From positions 1 to 28,847 of the forward strand of contig JAJDIC010000019.1 in the NCBI GenBank assembly GCA_030266525.1: a stretch of DNA of 28,847 nucleotides. Direction: 5' to 3'. Origin of the DNA: Desulfovibrio sp. OttesenSCG-928-G15 (GTDB taxonomy: Bacteria > Desulfobacterota > Desulfovibrionia > Desulfovibrionales > Desulfovibrionaceae). Made by a program: the position numbers and the translations under genes. Positions 1 through 8,713 of this stretch are shown here, piece by piece (positions within the stretch are counted from its first letter, which is position 1; each line of letters opens with the position of its first letter). Under the pieces are notes generated by a model that was given only the letters and a program-made list of their open reading frames with translations, was not told the origin of the DNA and did no database searches.

Positions 1-2238
1 GTCATCGACATAGCCTTCACCGCCATACGCCGCACCGGCAGGCTCCGCATCCGCAAAGTCCGGGGCAGAGGTGCTCTGCCGCATGCCGCTGCCCCGCTGG
101 CTCGCGTATACGTCCAAAGACATGCCGCCGTCATGGCCGAAACGCGCCGGGGCTTCCCGGTGCTTTTTCTCGACCAGCCCGGCATAGCCTTCCTGCAATT
201 CCACATACAGTTTCGGCGGCAATTCGCGCACAAAAGGGCTGGGCCTGGCCGGAACGCTGCCGCCGTGGCTCCTGTCGTACATGCTCGCCGGAACATACAG
301 TTCCAGCACCTTTCTGGCCCTGGTGCAAGCCACATACATCAAGCGGCGTTCTTCCTCAAAATCATCCGGTCGGGTCATGGAATGACGGGAGGGGAAGCGA
401 TCTTCCACCAGATCAAGAATAATGACCGCATCCCATTCCAGCCCCTTGGCAGAGTGAATGGTGGAAAGCACCACGGCGTCCCTTTTTTCCTCTTCCGCAA
501 GGGCCGGGTCTTCCAGCGAAAGGTCGGCCACCAGCATATCCAGATCCTTGTAAGCCGAAGCTATCTGGACAAGCTGCTCAAGGCCCTGCATACGCTTGGG
601 ATAATCATCCGGATAGAGCAGTTCGAGGCGGCGGGCATACTGCTCCACAATGTCGGAAAGCAGCTTGGCAGGCGGGCTTTGCATACGCCGTTGGGTATCG
701 ATAAAGTCCAAATCTGCGGCCAGGTCCGGGAAGCGGGCCACGGCTTTTTGCACAGCGGCCTTGTCGCCATCGGCAAGACAGCGGTAAATCTTGAGACAGG
801 TCTTGGCCCCAACGCCTTTCGACAATTCCGCCATACGGGTGAAGGCGGTGTAATCCAGCGGGTTGAGCGTAAGCCGGGCAAAGCTCATCACATCCTTGAT
901 ATGCGCGGCTTCGCTGTAACGGATGCCCCCGAATTTGCGAAACGCCAGGCCTGTTTTGCCAAGGGCCACTTCAAGGGCGTAGGAATGAAAGCCCGCCCTG
1001 AACAGTACGGCAATTTCACCCGGCGCATAATCGCGCAGCAGTTCGATAATGCGTCCGGCAACAAGGCTGGCCTGGGAACGGTCTGACATGGGGCGCACAA
1101 TGACCGGCTTGCGACTGCCCTCAATACGCGTGAACAGCTGCTTGGAGTAACCCTCAGCCGCGTTTTCCAGCACCGCGTTGGCAAGGTCCAGCACCGGTTG
1201 CACAGAGCGGTAGTTCTCTTCCAGCCGGATAAGCCGGGTGCCGGGGAACATGGCCGGAAAACGCAAGATGTTGCGCACATCCGCGCCGCGAAAGGCATAT
1301 ACGGACTGGGCGTCATCGCCCACAACCATGATATTACCCTTGAACGGGGTCCGGCTTTCTTCTGTCGCGCCGGTTACGCCTGTCCCGCCGGTCAGTCCTG
1401 TCGCGTCGGGCGCACAGGCCACAGCAGTCGCCGCAAAACGGGAAGAAAGCTGCTCCGGATCCACCCCGGCAACCAGCGCGGCTATGCGAGCCTGTACCGG
1501 GTTTGTGTCCTGGTATTCATCCACCATGATATGGGTGTGCCGCCTGCGGCAATAATCAAGAGCATCGCGATTGCGCAGCAGCACCTCTTCCAGGGCAAAC
1601 AGCAGATCATCGTAATCAAGAAGATTTTTTTCCTTTTTATACTGCGTGTATGCGGCGGCAATTTCTTCCATGCTGGCCGCATGCGGTAAAAGGTGGGAAG
1701 CGTCGCGCCGGACAACCTCGTCCAGCGGCATTTCCTTGTTCCGGCTTTTGCTGATCAGGGTGTTGATGGTCTGGTTTTTGGGAAAACTGCGGTCGCCCTT
1801 GCCCGCTTTGAGGTCTTCACGGCAATGCTGCAAAGCCGCGAGTATGTCGTGGCTGTCCATGACCGTGAGCGCGCCGCTGTAGCCCCCCGGCTGGAAAATG
1901 CGCAACACGGAAAAAGCATAGGCATGAAAGGTTCCCCCCTGCACAGCCGAAAGGTTGGTCGTGTGCGCGGCGCTGCCGGGCGCTTCATACAGATCGCTCA
2001 TGCTGCTCTGGTGCACAAGGCGGCGGGCGCGTTCCAGCATTTCCTGCGCAGCCTTGCGGGTAAAGGTGAGCAGCAATATCCGCGAAGCGGGCACGCCGGA
2101 TTCCACCAACCGTGCCAGTCTGTAGACGATGGTACGCGTCTTGCCGCTACCCGCACCGGCAATAACCAGCACCGGCCCGTCAAGGGTGGTGGCGGCCTCA
2201 TATTGGGCGGGGTTCAGTTCGTTTTGATAATCAATCAA
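1..2238 (-). CDS. UvrD/Rep-family ATP-dependent DNA helicase (3' part outside window)
   Basis: Superfamily 1 3'-5' DNA helicase of the UvrD/PcrA/Rep type, acting in repair and replication restart. The frame is open for 746 codons and leaves the window at base 1, so the C-terminus is missing. Visible motifs: Q-motif region ELNPAQYEAA at about residues 7-16, Walker A AGAGSGKT around residue 27, motif Ia LLLTFTRKAA, Walker B VDEYQDTNPVQ, motif III VGDDAQSVYAFRGAD, motif IV ENYRS, motif V VVLSTIHSAKGLEWDAV and motif VI YVACTRA. I chose a TTG start at 2236-2238 because AGGA lies about 7 bases upstream and the protein then begins IDYQNELNPAQ, as in relatives; no ATG fits this frame nearby. Odd point: about 40 extra residues, including TGLTGGTGVTGATEE, sit between motifs II and III. 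Divergent from the RNase E/G gene. Confidence 0.93.
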   Translation of the reverse strand, partial: MIDYQNELNPAQYEAATTLDGPVLVIAGAGSGKTRTIVYRLARLVESGVPASRILLLTFTRKAAQEMLERARRLVHQSSMSDLYEAPGSAAHTTNLSAVQGGTFHAYAFSVLRIFQPGGYSGALTVMDSHDILAALQHCREDLKAGKGDRSFPKNQTINTLISKSRNKEMPLDEVVRRDASHLLPHAASMEEIAAAYTQYKKEKNLLDYDDLLFALEEVLLRNRDALDYCRRRHTHIMVDEYQDTNPVQARIAALVAGVDPEQLSSRFAATAVACAPDATGLTGGTGVTGATEESRTPFKGNIMVVGDDAQSVYAFRGADVRNILRFPAMFPGTRLIRLEENYRSVQPVLDLANAVLENAAEGYSKQLFTRIEGSRKPVIVRPMSDRSQASLVAGRIIELLRDYAPGEIAVLFRAGFHSYALEVALGKTGLAFRKFGGIRYSEAAHIKDVMSFARLTLNPLDYTAFTRMAELSKGVGAKTCLKIYRCLADGDKAAVQKAVARFPDLAADLDFIDTQRRMQSPPAKLLSDIVEQYARRLELLYPDDYPKRMQGLEQLVQIASAYKDLDMLVADLSLEDPALAEEEKRDAVVLSTIHSAKGLEWDAVIILDLVEDRFPSRHSMTRPDDFEEERRLMYVACTRARKVLELYVPASMYDRSHGGSVPARPSPFVRELPPKLYVELQEGYAGLVEKKHREAPARFGHDGGMSLDVYASQRGSGMRQSTSAPDFADAEPAGAAYGGEGYVDD

Positions 2239-2315
2239 GATATAGTCCTGAAAACATGGGGTAAAAAACGTTTTGCCGTACAGATAAAAAAAGGGCTTCA
2301 AGCGGGAACGCAGTG

Positions 2316-2345
2316 ATAGTACATAAGGCCGGGTAGAGCTGTAAA
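2316..2345 (-). promoter_or_regulatory. Candidate sigma70-type promoter for the helicase gene
   Basis: On the minus strand TTTACA (2345-2340) is followed after 18 bases by TACTAT (2321-2316). This matches the -35 consensus at 5 of 6 positions and the -10 at 4 of 6. It lies about 80 bases upstream of the TTG start. Judged by eye only. Confidence 0.4.
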
Positions 2346-2822
2346 GCGGCGCGATAGCGCAAAATTCTATGTCTTGCTTTTTTCTTGAAACGGTGTATTT
2401 AGTTGCAGTCGCCGCAGGGCGCGGGCTTTCGCTCCGCTGCCTTCTCACAAATCGCGGCACAAATTTGGGGATTCGCCGTTTTGTTCCCGCAGGGGCCACG
2501 CATGCAGATGCCGTCCCTGTACCGGCCCGGTAAACTGACCATTTCCGGCATTTTTATTCAAATCGGCGCGTCCTTGTGTAAGATTGCAGCCGCCCAGGCG
2601 GCGGAAGGGTTTTTTCCAGCGGGCTGTCCCGCTTGTCAGCGGTATACCCGCTTTTCGAGTGACTCGGCTGTGCTTTTGCGCTCCCGGCGGCCTTTGTTGT
2701 ATCTTCCTTTTACGCCCACCGCCCCTCCTTGCGTCCCTGCTCCTTACGCTGTTGCTTTTGCACGCGGCATATTGCCGCGCTAGGCGATTGTGCCTACACA
2801 GCTTTTATCCCTTGAGGATTCT
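2346..2822. other. Intergenic leader region between the helicase and the RNase E/G gene
   Basis: I see no credible gene here; the short open frames lack homology-like character and ribosome sites. It probably holds the RNase E/G promoter and a long 5' leader, but no convincing -35/-10 pair stands out. Three hairpins are visible on the plus strand: GCCGCC-CA-GGCGGC at 2589-2602, with a run of six T eight bases later; GCGGG-CTGT-CCCGC at 2619-2632; and the perfect CGCGGCA-TAT-TGCCGCG at 2763-2779, about 43 bases before the ATG. In E. coli RNase E regulates its own mRNA through leader hairpins, so the last one could be a sensor; that link is inference. Confidence 0.4.
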
Positions 2823-5745
2823 ATGATCGATACACCCGACGGCGAAAACGCCCAATCTTCCACAGCTAAAAAAGCTTCCGCTCCCAGAAGCCCCCGTAAA
2901 AAAACTTCCCCGGCAAAAAAAACGGACCAGGCCACGCAGCCTCAAGCCGATACGCAAACTTCCCCCCAAGCGTCTGCCGCCGAATCTGCGCCGGACAAAA
3001 AAACGCCTTCTCCCCGCGCCAAAAAAAACCGGCACAGCCAAAAGCCCTACTGTAAAAAGTTCTCCTGCAAAAAGTTCCACGACAAAAAGCTCTCCCGCCG
3101 GAACGAAGGCCAAAACCACGACCAAAGCAGACGCAAAAGCCGCATCCAGCCAGACTGCCACTGCCGACAACGCCCCCCTTTCCGAGTCGCAAAGCGCATC
3201 CGACGCCGCCGCATCCTCCCTCAAAGACGCGGATAAAGCCGCTGCCCCCAAAGCAAGGAGCGCTGCGTCCAAATCCGGCAGAGCAAGCTCGGCCAAAGGA
3301 CGCAGCGCCGCAAAACCGGCCAGCAACGCGCAAAACTCCGGACAAAGCGCGGAGCAGGACGCCGTAGCGCAGGGCGAAGCCGCCGCCACAAAAGCACCGG
3401 CAAAAACGCCCCGCTCCCGCTCTGCCAAAAAAACGGTCGGGCCGACAGCTTCACAAGCGTCGGCAGGCACCGGCGAAGCGTCAACGCAAGGCGCGGGCGC
3501 AACCGCCACTGCAAGCGATACAAGTTCTGCCCCGGCATCTGCTCCGGACACGCCCGCGGCAGATGCATCCGCCGCGACGACGCCCACGGCTGACCCGTCT
3601 GGCGCAGATGCGCCAGGTCAGAGCGCTTCCACAGAAAAGCCGCGCGGCTCCGGCAGAAACCGCCGCTCCACGGGCAAACCCGCCGCAGCCAAGGGCGCGG
3701 CTTCCGGCAAATCCTCCCGTTCATCCGAAGCCGGTGAAGCTGTGAACGCCCCTGCGCACAGCGCTGCTATCGAAAGCGCTGCCGCGAATGCGCGAAATAC
3801 GCCCGATGCGGTTAGCGCAGACGACACAGGCACCACAGGCGACGCTGACGGCAACAGCAGACAGCAGGCTGACAGCGGCAAGGCGCAAGGAGAGCGCCCC
3901 CGCTCATCCCGCGGCTCTCGCGGTTCTCGCGGTCGCTCCGGCGGCAGAGGGGCAAGGCCGGAACAGGCTGAAAAAACCGCTGCCGAAACGCCGGTCGCTT
4001 TGACCGATATTTCGGAAGAACCAGCCGATTTTCCCATGGGCTTTGGCGATTCCGGGCCGGAAGACTTTTTTGCCTCGCTTGAAGAAAATGACGAAGAAAG
4101 CGGCACCCAGGAAAAGCGCAGGCGCTCACGCTCGCGTCGGGGAAGAGGCCGCAAAAAGAACGGTGATGCCGCCGGAAGCGATAGCGATACCGCCCCTGAG
4201 CTCGACGTTGACGACGAAATGGACGACGAGGAAGACGATGCCTCCAGACCTGAACCACAGGCGGGCAAAGCCGGAAAAACAGCCCGGCGCAAAATGTTTG
4301 TCAGCGTTCTGCCCGAGGAGCAGATTGAAGTCGTCATTACGGAAGAGGGCCAGGTGCAGGAATATTATGTGGAAATGCTGCACCAGGCCAAGACAAAGGG
4401 AAATATATACAAGGGCATAGTCCACAATGTGGACGCAAACCTGCAAGCCGCGTTTGTATCTTATGGCGCAGTGAAAAACGGCTTCCTGCAAATTGATGAA
4501 ATTCACCCGGAATACTACGTTGCCCCGCATGACAGCACCAAGAACCGCAAATACCCGCCCATTCAAAAAGTTTTGCGCCCCGGCCAGGAAGTGCTGGTGC
4601 AAATTGTCAAGGAACCGGCAGGAACAAAGGGCGCGTTTCTTACCACCTACCTGTCCATGCCGGGCCGTTTTCTTGTACTCACGCCCGGCAGGGAACAAAT
4701 AGGCGTTTCGCGCAAGGTGGACAACGAAGCAGAGCGCTCGCGCCTGCGCGAACTGCTGGAAGGCCTCACCCCCGGTCCCGGCCTCGGGGTCATCGTGCGC
4801 ACGGTGAGCATGGGTGCCAGCAAGACCAGCCTGCAAAAAGACCTGCAACAACTGAAACGGGTGTGGAAGGAAGTACGCGCCAAAGGACTGGAGGAAAAAG
4901 CCCCCTGCCTGGTGTACCAGGAAATGGACCTTACCTCACGCGCCGTGCGCGACTATCTGACCGATGCCATTGTGGAAGTGTGGATTGATGATGAGCCTAC
5001 CGCCAACGCGGTTACGGAGATTGCAAGCATTCTCTTCCCGCGCAAGCAAAACCTTGTACGAGTGCATCAAGACACAACCATGACCCTGTTTGAGCGCTTC
5101 AACGTGCAGCGCCAGCTTGATCAGATTCACTCACGCGAAGTGGTGCTGCCCTCCGGGGGCAGGCTGGTGATTGACCCGACCGAAGCCCTGACCGCCATTG
5201 ACATCAACTCCGGCAGAAGCGGCGGCAAGAACAATTTTGAAGACATGGCCTACCGTACAAACATGGAAGCGGCCAGAATGATCCCCCTGCAACTACGGCT
5301 GCGCGATATCGGCGGTCAGGTGGTGGCCGACTTCATTGAAATGCGCGACAAGGCCCACTGGCGCGAGGTGGAAAAAACCTTGCGCAACGGCATGAAGGTA
5401 GACCGCGCCCGCTATGATGTGGGCAAAATCGGCCCCTTCGGCCTGCTGGAAATTGTCCGCCAGCGGCTTGGCTCTTCGGCCATATCCATCAGCACAGAGC
5501 CTTGCCCGTGCTGCGGCGGAACCGGCATGCGCAGAAACATGGAGTGGCAGAGCCAAAGCGCCATGCGCGATATTTTGCGCATCCTGCGTAACGCCCAGGC
5601 GCAAAAGGAAAGCACCGCCGCCTATACGGCAGAGCAGCCCCTGGCCCTGCATCTTTTGAACAACAAGCGCCAGCGCCTGCTGGAAATGGAGCAGCTCTAC
5701 GGGGTCAAGCTGACTATCAACATCAGACAGACGGAACCGCAGTAA
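2823..5745 (+). CDS. rne: Ribonuclease E/G family endoribonuclease, frame broken by one base at an A8 run
   Basis: RNase E/G cleaves single-stranded RNA for mRNA decay and rRNA/tRNA maturation. The frame opens at ATG 2823, preceded by TTGAGGA, and runs to TAA at 3236. The Ala/Lys/Ser/Pro-rich coding character moves at the A8 run (3021-3028) into the frame ending at 5745. Removing one A gives a continuous protein of about 973 residues. The second frame alone could start at GTG 3742 (667 residues). The first ~490 residues are low-complexity: K/A/S-rich, then SRGSRGSRGRSGG-type, then acidic DVDDEMDDEEDD. Catalytic part from about base 4290: S1 domain (NIYKGIVHNV, AAFVSYGAVKNGFL), DNase I-like domain with AIDINSGR and VVADFIEMRD supplying the metal-binding aspartates, and the zinc link CPCCGGTGM. 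No E. coli-like C-terminal scaffold. The ~20-residue QTEPQ end is close to the catalytic core. Confidence 0.88.
3021..3028 (+). other. A8 homopolymer at the RNase E/G frame change
   Basis: Eight A follow GCC. Reading A7 would join the upstream frame (…SPRAKK) to the downstream frame (TGTAKSPTVKSSPAK…). The needed change is minus one base in the DNA or RNA, or a +1 shift by the ribosome. It may be a sequencing or assembly error, a true indel, or a slippage site. Confidence 0.8.
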
Positions 5746-5751
5746 GCCGCC

Positions 5752-5788
5752 ATAGCGCTGATACCCCGGATAGCGCTGATAGCCCCGG
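5752..5788 (+). repeat. Two tandem copies of an 18-19 base repeat
   Basis: ATAGCGCTGATACCCCGG (5752-5769) is followed directly by ATAGCGCTGATAGCCCCGG (5770-5788), then TACCCC. It lies in the 76-base gap between the RNase E/G gene and queH. Function unknown; likely a small tandem duplication. Confidence 0.75.
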
Positions 5789-5821
5789 TACCCCCTGTCA
5801 AACCCAACAGGCCGTCCTGCC

Positions 5822-6487
5822 ATGCGCACCCTCGTTCATATTTGCTGCGGCCCCTGCGGCATTACAGTTTTGCAAAGGCTGCGCAAGGCGGGGCATGTTC
5901 CCTCTGCCCTCTTTTTCAATCCGAACATCCACCCGCTTGCGGAATATCTCCGCAGGCGGGAGGGTGCAAAGGCTGTGTGCAAACGGCTGGACGCGCCCTT
6001 TATCGCGGCAGATTCTCTGCCGGAAGGCGAACAGCGATGGGCGTTTGATGCCGAAAACACCCCGCCCGAAGCCCCGCTACCGGAATATGCGCCGGGCCAG
6101 GGTAAATACCGGGTAAGCCCCGCCGCAAACCCCGCTCCCTGGCTGGCAAGCGTTGCAAACGATCCGAAAAACCGTTGTTCCTTCTGCTGGCAAACCCGCC
6201 TGGATTTCTGCGCTTCCTATGCCGCAAGGCACGGATTTGACGCGTTTACCACATCCCTTCTCTACTCGCGCTACCAGAACCATGAAGTCATTCGCCGCAT
6301 GGGCGAAAAGAGCGCCGCGCGTTACGGCCTTGGCTTTGTGTATGAAGACTTTCGCACTTCCTGGCAGGAGGGCATCACTTTTTCAAAGGAGTGGGGCATT
6401 TACCGGCAGCAATACTGCGGCTGCGTATACAGCGAATACGAGCGCTACGCCAAAGACTTTGCCAGAACAACCAGCGGCTTGGAGTAA
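5822..6487 (+). CDS. queH: Epoxyqueuosine reductase QueH
   Basis: QueH (formerly DUF208) carries out the last step of queuosine synthesis in tRNA, reducing epoxyqueuosine to queuosine; it is the non-cobalamin alternative to QueG. Recognised by HICCGPCG at residues 6-13 (C8, C9, C12), RCSFCWQTR (C119, C122), the SLLYSRYQNHE stretch and YCGC (C199, C201), which supply the ligands of the 4Fe-4S cluster and adjacent metal site. Length is 221 residues. About 30 residues rich in Pro and Ala (roughly 73-113) are inserted before the RCxxC motif compared with short family members. The start is ATG 5822 with only a weak ribosome site. The gene ends six bases before hemW and is probably co-transcribed with it. 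Confidence 0.93.
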   Translation: MRTLVHICCGPCGITVLQRLRKAGHVPSALFFNPNIHPLAEYLRRREGAKAVCKRLDAPFIAADSLPEGEQRWAFDAENTPPEAPLPEYAPGQGKYRVSPAANPAPWLASVANDPKNRCSFCWQTRLDFCASYAARHGFDAFTTSLLYSRYQNHEVIRRMGEKSAARYGLGFVYEDFRTSWQEGITFSKEWGIYRQQYCGCVYSEYERYAKDFARTTSGLE

Positions 6488-6492
6488 GCAAT

Positions 6493-7665
6493 ATGCGGCT
6501 GTACGTGCACGTTCCCTTTTGCCGGGTTAAATGCGTATACTGCGCGTTTTATTCCATCCCCCTTTCCGGCAAGGAGGAAGCCCCGGCCTTGATGAAGGCC
6601 TATATCGCCGGGGTTATCAAGGAAATACGGCTTTGGGGCGAGCGCCTCGGCCCCTGTGGGGTGGAGAGTATTTTTTTTGGCGGCGGCACCCCCAGCCTGC
6701 TTCCCGCCTCTGCTCTGGAAGCCATTCTGGCCCAAATCAAAAAAACCTTTCGTGTACAGCCCGGCGCGGAAATCAGCGCAGAAGCCAACCCGGACTCGGC
6801 CCTGGCCGAAGGCTGGCTTTTTTCAGCCAAAGACGCGGGCATAAACCGGCTTTCGCTGGGCGTGCAAAGTTTTGACGATGCGGACCTCATACGCCTTGGC
6901 CGCCCACATGACGCGCGCATTGCGGAAATCGCCTTTACCACGGCACGCACGGCCGGCTTTACCAATATCAGTCTGGACTTTATGTGGGGCCTGCCCGGCA
7001 CACGCGGCCGGGCCCAGTCGCAAAAGAAATGGCAAGACGGGTTGCGACGCGCTTTCGAACTTCGGCCGGAACATATTTCCGCTTACGGCCTGACCCTGGA
7101 ACCCGACTCCCCGCTCAAAGGCCTTGTGGACAAAAAAGAACTCTCCTTGCCCACGGAGCGTGAGCTGTCCTCCATGTACCTTTCCGGGGCAGACTTGCTC
7201 GAAGCCTCCGGCTACATGCAGTATGAAATATCCAATTTCGCCCGCATGGGCTTTGAATGCCGCCACAATATCGGTTACTGGCGGGGTGACGAGTATCTCG
7301 GTTTCGGCCCTGCCGCAACATCCACTCTGGCAGACAGGCGCTGGACCAACCCGGCCAATCTGACCGAGTGGGCGCAGCAGGTGGAGGAACAGCGCGTCGC
7401 CACTAACGCGGAAGTGCTGGACGCGCCAACGCGCCTGAAAGAATGCATCATGTTGCGCCTGCGCATGAGCCGGGGCTTGAGCCTGGCCGACTACCAGCGC
7501 CTGTCCGGACGCCCGTTTCAGTCCGACTTTGCCAACCTTCTGCCCCTTTTGCAAAAAAACGGCCTCGGGTCCGTGCGAAACGGCTACTTCCGTCTGAGCA
7601 GAAACGGAATGCTCGTTTCAGACACCATTCTCGCCCATTTTTTCGAGACACTGGACTCGCTGTAA
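6493..7665 (+). CDS. hemW: Radical SAM heme chaperone HemW (HemN-like)
   Basis: 390-residue radical SAM protein of the HemN/HemW family. The N-terminal motif CRVKCVYCAF gives C10, C14 and C17, the C-x3-C-x2-C set that holds the 4Fe-4S cluster, followed by Phe as in HemW. Further family features are FFGGGTPSLLP, AEANPDS, LSLGVQSFDD and YEISNFARMGFECRHNIGYW. It lacks the long N-terminal region of true HemN, which favours a heme-chaperone role over coproporphyrinogen oxidation; many databases still call such proteins oxygen-independent coproporphyrinogen III oxidase. I chose ATG 6493 over the upstream start at 6391 because GGAG sits 9 bases before it and the protein then begins MRLYVHVPFC, the normal family start. 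Confidence 0.93.
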   Translation: MRLYVHVPFCRVKCVYCAFYSIPLSGKEEAPALMKAYIAGVIKEIRLWGERLGPCGVESIFFGGGTPSLLPASALEAILAQIKKTFRVQPGAEISAEANPDSALAEGWLFSAKDAGINRLSLGVQSFDDADLIRLGRPHDARIAEIAFTTARTAGFTNISLDFMWGLPGTRGRAQSQKKWQDGLRRAFELRPEHISAYGLTLEPDSPLKGLVDKKELSLPTERELSSMYLSGADLLEASGYMQYEISNFARMGFECRHNIGYWRGDEYLGFGPAATSTLADRRWTNPANLTEWAQQVEEQRVATNAEVLDAPTRLKECIMLRLRMSRGLSLADYQRLSGRPFQSDFANLLPLLQKNGLGSVRNGYFRLSRNGMLVSDTILAHFFETLDSL

Positions 7666-7971
7666 GCTTGTCTGTACGACATACATCCTGCGCGGGAAGT
7701 CCTTTTTTGTTGTATTTTTTCTATAAACAGTTTAGAAAGTGTGCCTGTATATCCTGCACTGCATTTTGAGATAGTGTCGTCACGAGTTTGGATTTTGTTC
7801 TCTGCCAAGGCGCGACAGGTTCACCAGGAGGATGTGGACTCTTTCGACCATGACCTTCAGGGGGTTCTGTCGCAACGCGGGCAGGGGGTAAAAGACAGCT
7901 CGTGCCTACACTGTCCAGGAAATGCTGCGTAATGAGAATTTTTGTTCAAACCCACGAAACCCGGAACACGC
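7666..7971 (+). other. Leader region ahead of the yhf-type operon
   Basis: 306 bases without a convincing gene. An AT-rich patch at 7700-7735 includes CTATAAAC and could be the promoter, but no clean -35 is seen. Further in, GACAG and CTGTC alternate: GCGACAG at 7812-7818, CTGTCGC at 7867-7873, GACAG at 7894-7898 and CTGTC at 7911-7915. Segments 1:2 and 3:4 can pair, or 2:3 instead, which is the geometry of an attenuator. No T run follows. A short frame at 7741-7932 has AGGAGG inside it at 7826-7831; I do not regard it as a proven gene. Confidence 0.35.
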
Positions 7972-8325
7972 ATGACTCTTGAAACCAGACTGACCACACT
8001 GCGCAACGGCGGCCTGCTCAACGCGGAAAATGAATCCATGGTTCGCAAGGTGCTGGCCTATTTCCAGGAAAAACGCGGCATCACCCTGGATGAAGAACTC
8101 GGCGGGGCATTTGTTACCCACTTGTGCGCCTGTTTGCAACGCATCTCCAAAGGGGAAACGATCAATGAGATGGCCCCGGATATTTTTGAAGACATCCAGG
8201 CCGACCCCTACTTTAACGAAGCATGGGCAATCAGTCTGGCAATTCAGGAGATATGCCCAGTTATTCCAGAAACGGAAGTAAAGTATCTTGCCTTGCATAC
8301 CTGCGTCATTTTAGCAAAGAGATAA
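7972..8325 (+). CDS. yhfY: YhfY-like single PRD-domain protein
   Basis: 117-residue protein made of one PTS regulation domain (PRD). The pattern FVTHLCACLQRISKGETIN around residue 47, AWAISLAIQEI, and IPETEVKYLALHTCVIL at the end are typical; H50 and H109 are the positions that PTS proteins phosphorylate in PRDs. There is no DNA- or RNA-binding domain, as in E. coli YhfY, so it may sense a phosphorylation state and act on a partner. I use ATG 7972 (GGAA upstream) rather than TTG 7942. It is the first gene of the yhf-type operon, 12 bases ahead of yhfU. Function is unknown experimentally as far as I recall. Confidence 0.8.
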   Translation: MTLETRLTTLRNGGLLNAENESMVRKVLAYFQEKRGITLDEELGGAFVTHLCACLQRISKGETINEMAPDIFEDIQADPYFNEAWAISLAIQEICPVIPETEVKYLALHTCVILAKR

Positions 8326-8337
8326 GAGGATGTACTC

Positions 8338-8706
8338 ATGAAAGTCGCTGTTGGCGGTCAGATAGACAAGCAGAAAATTGCCGACATGGTGCAATCTGTC
8401 TGCAATGGTCAGGTGGAAGTTTCCGTGGACAACGACATTCAGGCTGCCATGCAGGTGAAAAACGGACAGGCGGACATATATATAGGGGCCTGCAACACCG
8501 GCGGCGGCGGCGCGCTTTCCATGGCTATCGCCCTGCTTGGCATGGATAAATGCACCACCCTTTCCATGCCGGGTTCCCTGAAAACCGAAGAGGAAATTCT
8601 CGCGGACGTAAATGCCGGGAAAATTGCCTTTGGCTTCACCGCCCAGAGCGTGGACGATATCGTGCCCGTGCTCATGCGGGCGCTGCTGGGCAAATACGGC
8701 CGGTAG
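8338..8706 (+). CDS. yhfU: YhfU family protein (DUF2620)
   Basis: 122-residue protein of the YhfU/DUF2620 family of unknown function. It begins MKVAVGGQIDKQKIADMVQ and carries a glycine-rich stretch, GACNTGGGGALSMAIALLG, at about residues 46-64, followed by AFGFTAQSVDDIVPVLMRALL. The size and fold-like pattern of a nucleotide- or ligand-binding small subunit recall cytoplasmic transport or PTS accessory proteins, but that is inference. AGAGGA lies 8 bases before ATG 8338. yhfT follows within 7 bases, so the two are probably made together, as in E. coli where yhfU and yhfT are neighbours. Confidence 0.82.
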   Translation: MKVAVGGQIDKQKIADMVQSVCNGQVEVSVDNDIQAAMQVKNGQADIYIGACNTGGGGALSMAIALLGMDKCTTLSMPGSLKTEEEILADVNAGKIAFGFTAQSVDDIVPVLMRALLGKYGR

Positions 8707-8713
8707 CCCTGTT

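Noticed and set aside
133..1086. 317-residue plus-strand frame opposite the helicase
   Set aside because: It is the mirror of strong helicase motifs; it has no ribosome site or recognisable domain.
3021..3031. Programmed -1 ribosomal frameshift at the A8 run
   Set aside because: A -1 shift leads to the third frame, not to the frame that carries the RNase E/G domain; a +1 shift or one-base loss is needed.
2805..4337. Long minus-strand frames (260, 159 and 239 residues) opposite the RNase E/G gene
   Set aside because: They are A/G/S-rich mirror frames of low-complexity coding sequence, have no family motifs, and overlap a clear gene.
7741..7932. 63-residue frame ahead of yhfY as a gene
   Set aside because: No family resemblance, no ribosome site at its start, and it lies in a likely structured leader.
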